From Bacteroidaceae bacterium (GTDB taxonomy: Bacteria; Bacteroidota; Bacteroidia; Bacteroidales; Bacteroidaceae): 64,000 nucleotides of DNA. Both the position numbers and the translations under genes were made by a program. The DNA is taken from positions 62,001 through 126,000 of the forward strand of contig JAIKWU010000077.1 in assembly GCA_024684455.1 (NCBI GenBank), in the 5' to 3' direction. The notes below the pieces were generated by a model. That model saw only the letters and a program-made list of their open reading frames with translations, searched no databases and was not told the DNA's origin. Below are positions 60,211 to 64,000 of the stretch, in pieces (position 1 is the stretch's first letter; every line of letters begins with the position of its first letter).

Positions 60211-60289
60211 GCTTTGCCGAAGTTACTGGCGCTCGGGAATAAAAACTGAAAAACTTGGTTTCTCGTTTTGTTTTCCTCTCGCTTAATCG

Positions 60290-60297
60290 TAACTTTG
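60290..60297 (+). promoter_or_regulatory. Tandem promoter 2
   Basis: TAACTTTG, TTG at 60268-60270, spacing 19 bp. Confidence 0.75.
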
Positions 60298-60377
60298 GCT
60301 TCGCCGAAGTTACTAGCGCTCGGGAATAAAAAACTGAAAAACTTGATTTCTCGTTTTGTTTTCCTCTCGCTTAATCG

Positions 60378-60385
60378 TAACTTTG
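60378..60385 (+). promoter_or_regulatory. Tandem promoter 3
   Basis: TAACTTTG, TTG at 60356-60358, spacing 19 bp; the ATG at 60390 is 4 bases after the element. Confidence 0.8.
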
Positions 60386-60389
60386 CAGC

Positions 60390-61319
60390 ATGAACAGAAC
60401 GATTCACTCCTTTCTACTCTTCTTTATAACGCTGACTATGGCTACGGCGCAGGATGTCAAGGTCGTGCGCCAGCAGTCGCTGAAACGCTATGGCATACCC
60501 GCTGGCAACTACAGCGGCATCACGCACATCGGCGGCAATCGCTATGCCGTATGCGACGACAAGAGTCTGGGTGGATTCTACGTCTGGGAGATAGACATCG
60601 ACCCTGTCAGCGGCAAAGTGCGGCGAGTGGCAAACCTCGGTTTTCGAGGCAGCAAAAACACCGTCGGCAGCGACCTTGAAGGTATCGCCTATATACCTGA
60701 TTTGCAGACTGTCTTCATGGCGAGCGAGGCCGACAGCCGCATCTATACCTACACGTCCGACGGGACACTAAAGCCAGAAAAAAGCGAGGCTTTGCTATCC
60801 CGAAAGCCGCAAAACAGTGGTCTCGAAGGTCTATCCTACGATGCACACCGCCAGTGCCTGTGGGCAGCCGAAGAGAATGACGGAACAGGCCACTGCCTGA
60901 TAAAGGCCATCAGCACCCAACTAACTCCATGCGACGAGTTTACCTACACGCTCGACCCACCCATGGTTCGACACAAAGGCTTGGCATACGCATACGGCAT
61001 CTCTGCCATCTGCGCCACTGACGACGAACGGCTGCTCATTCTCGAACGCGAGGCTTTTGTGCCTCAGAAAAAAATAGGTGCCTGGTGCTGCAACAAACTA
61101 TATGCTGTCAATCCAGAAACGATGTCTGACAAACATCTCGTTGCAACGTGGCGGACACGGCTGAACCTCACGGTTCGCTCATGGGCCAACTACGAGGGGA
61201 TGTGCCTCGGACCAAGGCTGCAAGATGGTCGGCGTGTGGTGATTCTGATTTCGGACTCGCAAAACCGCTACGGAGGCGTCTTAAAGGACTGCATCCGCAC
61301 CGTTCTACTCCGTCTGTAA
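60390..61319 (+). CDS. Exported phytase-like esterase-domain protein
   Basis: 309 residues. Signal peptide (MNRTIHSFLLFFITLTMATA-Q), then repeats of a propeller-like domain: YSGITHIGGNRYAVCDDKS, SDLEGIAYIPDLQTVFMASE, SGLEGLSYDAHRQCLWAAEE and the closing NYEGMCLG. This matches the esterase-like activity of phytase family. Natural substrate unknown. Transcription probably starts at or next to the ATG from the third tandem promoter, with longer messages from promoters 1 and 2. Confidence 0.82.
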   Translation: MNRTIHSFLLFFITLTMATAQDVKVVRQQSLKRYGIPAGNYSGITHIGGNRYAVCDDKSLGGFYVWEIDIDPVSGKVRRVANLGFRGSKNTVGSDLEGIAYIPDLQTVFMASEADSRIYTYTSDGTLKPEKSEALLSRKPQNSGLEGLSYDAHRQCLWAAEENDGTGHCLIKAISTQLTPCDEFTYTLDPPMVRHKGLAYAYGISAICATDDERLLILEREAFVPQKKIGAWCCNKLYAVNPETMSDKHLVATWRTRLNLTVRSWANYEGMCLGPRLQDGRRVVILISDSQNRYGGVLKDCIRTVLLRL

Positions 61320-61320
61320 C

Positions 61321-61539
61321 CTACGGCTGCGCCTTCTGCATTAAAATACCCTCGGTAATCAGATCCTCACGCACCAAACGGTCGTCAAAACCTTTAACCC
61401 GACGACCGTGGGCTATCTCATAGACACGCTGGGGATTGCATTTGTGCTTATTTGCAATCTTCTCGTACACATCTTTATGTTGCGAACTGCGATAGTCGCC
61501 ATAGCCACCACGTCGGAACAAATCTGTAATTTTCTTCAT
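61321..61539 (-). CDS. Small basic protein, possible DNA-binding
   Basis: 72 residues from ATG 61539 (MKKITDLFRRGGYGDYRSSQ); a TTG four codons upstream lies at the predicted transcription start and is rejected. It is rich in Lys, Arg and His; KIANKHKCNPQRVYEIAHGR reads like a helix-turn-helix pair (helix, CN-P-Q turn, recognition helix). Family name unknown. A separate promoter (61560-61567) supports it being a real gene. It ends 1 base from the stop of the phytase-like gene. Confidence 0.65.
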   Translation of the reverse strand: MKKITDLFRRGGYGDYRSSQHKDVYEKIANKHKCNPQRVYEIAHGRRVKGFDDRLVREDLITEGILMQKAQP

Positions 61540-61559
61540 CTTGCCTTTCAATTATGTTA

Positions 61560-61567
61560 CAAAGTTA
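61560..61567 (-). promoter_or_regulatory. -7 element for small basic protein
   Basis: TAACTTTG on the minus strand, about 20 bases before the ATG. Confidence 0.75.
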
Positions 61568-61709
61568 CAGCATTTTTCTCAATTTGCAAGAGAAATCTCT
61601 CAAAAAGGCACATTTTTTACACATTAATACCTTTCGTACCTCAATCATCCATTGTTCAGCTACTTCAGCAACGCAGTGCAAACATCGGCACACCGAAGTG
61701 AGTGAAGTT

Positions 61710-63230
61710 TCAACTGCGGTATAGAAAGCGGCGTATGGCGAAGAAAAGGAGGAAATAGTAGAGCAGAACGACAAGGAATGTGGGACGCACCTCTATCGTG
61801 GCTGCAGGCCAGGAAGCAATGATCTCAACCACCGTATTCTGCACACTGACAAGTACGTCGAGGCCGTGTCCCAGCAGAGATTGTGCCGCAGGCCACCAAA
61901 AAAGCAGCAACCATGCAACGGAGGTGTACAAGAGCAACGTCACCAAGAACGGCACAACGATGTTCGTCACCAGACTATAGACAGGCAGTTGACCGAAATG
62001 GTAGGCTACAATGGGCGCTGTGAAGAGAGTGCAGGAGAGCGTCATCATAGTAAATCTGATGAACGGGCTGGTACTTTTAAGCCCAAAAGAGATATGTGGA
62101 ATTATGTCTTTTGCAGAAGGACTTGCGTAAAGGTACAATGGCTTGAAAACTACGCCAACGCCCAGCATTGACAGAAAGGAGAGTTGGAAACCGACATTCT
62201 GCAGTTGCAATGGATTCCAACAGAGCATGACGAGGGCAGCCAGTGCGAGTGCATTGAGCATAGAGTATTCACGTCTGATAGTAAAACCGAACTGCAAGAA
62301 AGAAGCCATCACAGCGGCACGAACCAGTGACGGCGGCATTCCTGCCACGAAGGTATAGACCCACAGCATGGGAATCACGCTAAGCATGAGCCAGCGACGC
62401 TGTTCGTAGAGAAAGAAACGGAAAATAAGATCATTCAGCAATCCAATCAGCAGGGCAAGGTGCATCCCCGAAAGGGCAAGCACATGGGCGACGCCTGCCG
62501 CCGAATACTGACGGCGCAACTGCGGTGACAAATCTTCGCGACGCCCGATGGTAAGGGCCTCTACCATGGAAAGTGTGGTGGTATCGAGCGGCGACTGCAC
62601 ATAGTATTGATGCAGACGCTCGTTCCAAGTGGTGTCGCGTCGGGCTGTCGGCTGGTGCTGCCACTGACGGGAGAGGGCGTAGCACGTAGCAGAGATTCCC
62701 TGAAAGAATAGATAACGGTTGTAGGCAGTGTAGCAGGAGGTGTCGTTCTGTTGGAGAGGACAGGTGGCGTTGAGGTGGAGTGGACGGATGAGCAGTGTGT
62801 CGCCACGCTGGAGTTGCTGCGGGTTGTGGTCATCGGATGGCTGCAGGTAAATGCGCAGATGGGCTCCGTCGGGCGTCGTCATGTCGAGCGCCACGCTACG
62901 GGCTGTGCGCCAGGGAGGTGTCTCAACCACACCTCGCAGGGTGGTCTGGCTGACATCGACGGCTGTGGCGACGTCCCTATACCTTATTATATATAAGAAG
63001 GCACCGAAGAGAACGAACAGCAAGAAAAGTGCGGCAGTGAAGACGTGGCTGCAGAGCGGTGTGCGTACCCATCCATTGTGGCACACCACAAGCATCATCA
63101 GCAGGCTCGCCATGATGACAAAGAGCATGTCGAGCCGCCAATCAACGTAGCCTATCAACGCAGACGCCCCGCACATGCCTAGTAGGAAAGGCACAGCGAG
63201 GCGTACGAGGGGGAACTTCTGCCACATCAT
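61710..63230 (-). CDS. comEC: ComEC/Rec2-type DNA uptake channel protein
   Basis: 506 residues with an N-terminal pair of helices, a soluble OB-like region (about 95-160) and a competence domain of about eight helices, including AGVAHVLALSGMHLALLIGL, the key ComEC motif, and AGMPPSLVRAAVMAS. The C-terminal metallo-beta-lactamase domain of larger ComEC proteins is not present. It lies 37 bp after rpe on the same strand. It would move single-stranded DNA across the inner membrane; competence itself is not proven for this organism. Confidence 0.88.
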   Translation of the reverse strand: MMWQKFPLVRLAVPFLLGMCGASALIGYVDWRLDMLFVIMASLLMMLVVCHNGWVRTPLCSHVFTAALFLLFVLFGAFLYIIRYRDVATAVDVSQTTLRGVVETPPWRTARSVALDMTTPDGAHLRIYLQPSDDHNPQQLQRGDTLLIRPLHLNATCPLQQNDTSCYTAYNRYLFFQGISATCYALSRQWQHQPTARRDTTWNERLHQYYVQSPLDTTTLSMVEALTIGRREDLSPQLRRQYSAAGVAHVLALSGMHLALLIGLLNDLIFRFFLYEQRRWLMLSVIPMLWVYTFVAGMPPSLVRAAVMASFLQFGFTIRREYSMLNALALAALVMLCWNPLQLQNVGFQLSFLSMLGVGVVFKPLYLYASPSAKDIIPHISFGLKSTSPFIRFTMMTLSCTLFTAPIVAYHFGQLPVYSLVTNIVVPFLVTLLLYTSVAWLLLFWWPAAQSLLGHGLDVLVSVQNTVVEIIASWPAATIEVRPTFLVVLLYYFLLFFAIRRFLYRS

Positions 63231-63267
63231 CGTCAGAGCCCTGTAATACGTGGTTGGCAGGTAACTG

Positions 63268-63912
63268 TCAGAGTCGGCGCAGTCCGGCTATGCGTTCTTC
63301 GGGGTTTGGCGCTCCGAACACGTAACTGCCAGCCACAAGCACGTCAACACCAGCCTCGGCAAGCCGAGGTGCCGTCTCTGCGTTCACACCGCCATCGACC
63401 TCAATGAGGGCAGACGAACCGGTTTCGTCGATTAGCCCTTTTAACTGACGAACCTTCTGGAGGCTGTGTTCGATGAAAGCCTGTCCGCCAAAGCCTGGAT
63501 TCACAGTCATCAGCAGCACCATGTCCACATCCTGAATGATGTCGGTAAGGAGTGACACGGGCGACGACGGATTCAGGGTCGCACCAGCCTTCATGCCGGC
63601 AGCATGGATTTCCTGTATCGTGCGGTGGAGATGTGTGCAGGCCTCATAATGGACGTTCATCATCATCGCGCCGAGTGCCTTAACCTGATTCACGAACTTT
63701 TCAGGACGCTCGATCATCAAGTGTACATCGAGCGGTTTGGAACACAAGCGTGCCACGGCCTGCATCACAGGGAAGCCGAAACTGATGTTCGGCACAAACA
63801 CGCCGTCCATGACGTCCAGATGCAGCCAGTCTGCCTCGCTCTGGTTGAACCACTGCATCTCGCGCTCCAGATTACCGAAGTCGGCTGCCAAAAGGGATGG
63901 GGAAACTATCAT
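63268..63912 (-). CDS. rpe: Ribulose-phosphate 3-epimerase
   Basis: 214 residues, normal length. TIM barrel with IVSPSLLAADFGNLEREM, HLDVMDGVFVPNISFG (metal ligands H and D), DVHLMIE, MTVNPGFGGQAF and EVDGGVNAET. It interconverts ribulose- and xylulose-5-phosphate in the pentose phosphate pathway. Transcribed towards comEC. Confidence 0.95.
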   Translation of the reverse strand: MIVSPSLLAADFGNLEREMQWFNQSEADWLHLDVMDGVFVPNISFGFPVMQAVARLCSKPLDVHLMIERPEKFVNQVKALGAMMMNVHYEACTHLHRTIQEIHAAGMKAGATLNPSSPVSLLTDIIQDVDMVLLMTVNPGFGGQAFIEHSLQKVRQLKGLIDETGSSALIEVDGGVNAETAPRLAEAGVDVLVAGSYVFGAPNPEERIAGLRRL

Positions 63913-63943
63913 TGGAAACAGTCTTTTGAATTGACGAATGGTG

Positions 63944-64000
63944 TTATTTCAGCGTAAACGAGGCTGAGCCTATCATCTGCTTGTCAGCAAAGACGAAGAG
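63944..64000 (-). CDS. C-terminal end of an unidentified gene
   Basis: 18 codons before a TAA stop, reading LFVFADKQMIGSASFTLK, open to the window edge. Located 31 bp upstream of rpe on the same strand. Many Bacteroidales have fmt at this place but the residues do not look like the end of Fmt. Identity unknown. Confidence 0.45.
   Translation of the reverse strand, partial: LFVFADKQMIGSASFTLK

Larger units (their letters stand above)
60117..60389 (+). repeat. Tandem promoter-bearing repeats
   Basis: About three and a half copies of an 87-88-bp unit. Each complete copy runs from TTTTG through CCTCTCGCTTAATCG, TAACTTTG, and a GCTTTGCCGAAGTTAC half-palindrome to a TGAAAAACTTG segment. The first half-copy (60117-60178) is degenerate. 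The third copy ends in the start codon of the next gene. Confidence 0.93.

Noticed and set aside
60102-60407. A 101-residue minus-strand reading frame with repeated peptides (SASNFGEAKVTIKR).
   Set aside because: It is a translation of the tandem promoter repeats; the peptide repeats follow the DNA unit and there is no start signal.

Overview
The window looks like chromosomal DNA from a member of the Bacteroidales, most likely Prevotella or a close relative. Evidence: many promoters of the Bacteroidetes type (TTG, about 19-21 bp, then TAnnTTTG, usually TAACTTTG or TACCTTTG); general lack of Shine-Dalgarno sequences; a UpxY-type NusG paralog leading a capsule locus; an RprX/RprY two-component pair; a GTPase-impaired EF-G paralog; GH97, DUF4468 and M6-protease genes; and short C-terminal secretion tails ending in GIYI/LYII-xGKKVLVK-like motifs. 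No rRNA, insertion sequence or CRISPR array was seen. One tRNA gene is present.

Region 1 (1-12.2 kb): mixed housekeeping and envelope genes. An ABC ATPase end, an exported M6 protease, an mtnN-luxS pair (S-adenosylhomocysteine recycling and AI-2), a membrane protein, a secreted FMN-binding protein, a 0.4-kb repeat-rich gap, a three-gene minus-strand unit (DUF4468 protein, small membrane protein, putative porin), mazG and a second M6 protease. Region 2 (12.2-13.3 kb): a gene-poor stretch with a candidate structured ncRNA, tRNA-Ser(CGA), a terminator, inverted repeats and the promoter and leader of the capsule operon.

Region 3 (13.3-45.3 kb): one apparently continuous 33-gene surface-polysaccharide operon on the plus strand, led by upxY and closed by a 20-bp-stem terminator. 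It encodes UDP-L-FucNAc synthesis (fnlA, fnlB, fnlC), a short UDP-sugar dehydrogenase, glycosyltransferases, a flippase, a polymerase, a NodB deacetylase, acyltransferases, a phosphoglycosyl transferase and a PglF-type dehydratase with a DegT aminotransferase (4-amino-4,6-dideoxy sugar). Between them is an unusual block: PIG-L deacetylase, HpcH/HpaI aldolase, a broken and an intact NeuD/PglD acyltransferase, an acyl carrier protein, an SDR reductase and a KAS III enzyme. I infer that this block builds a special acyl group on a dedicated carrier and places it on an amino sugar. The middle of the locus (about 18-37 kb) is visibly AT-rich compared with both flanks, as expected of exchanged DNA.

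Region 4 (45.3-64 kb): a lipoprotein, a TPR protein, GH97 glycosidase, EF-G2 paralog, rprX-rprY, a small membrane protein, rpsF-rpsR-rplI, an exported nitroreductase, an exported glutathione peroxidase, mtaB with a glycosyltransferase, a phytase-like esterase, a small conserved-looking protein, comEC and rpe. Non-coding signals are prominent: three intergenic arrays of an exact 22-bp-period repeat, and a tandem array in which each 87-88-bp unit carries a complete promoter, the last one placing the start site on the ATG of its gene.
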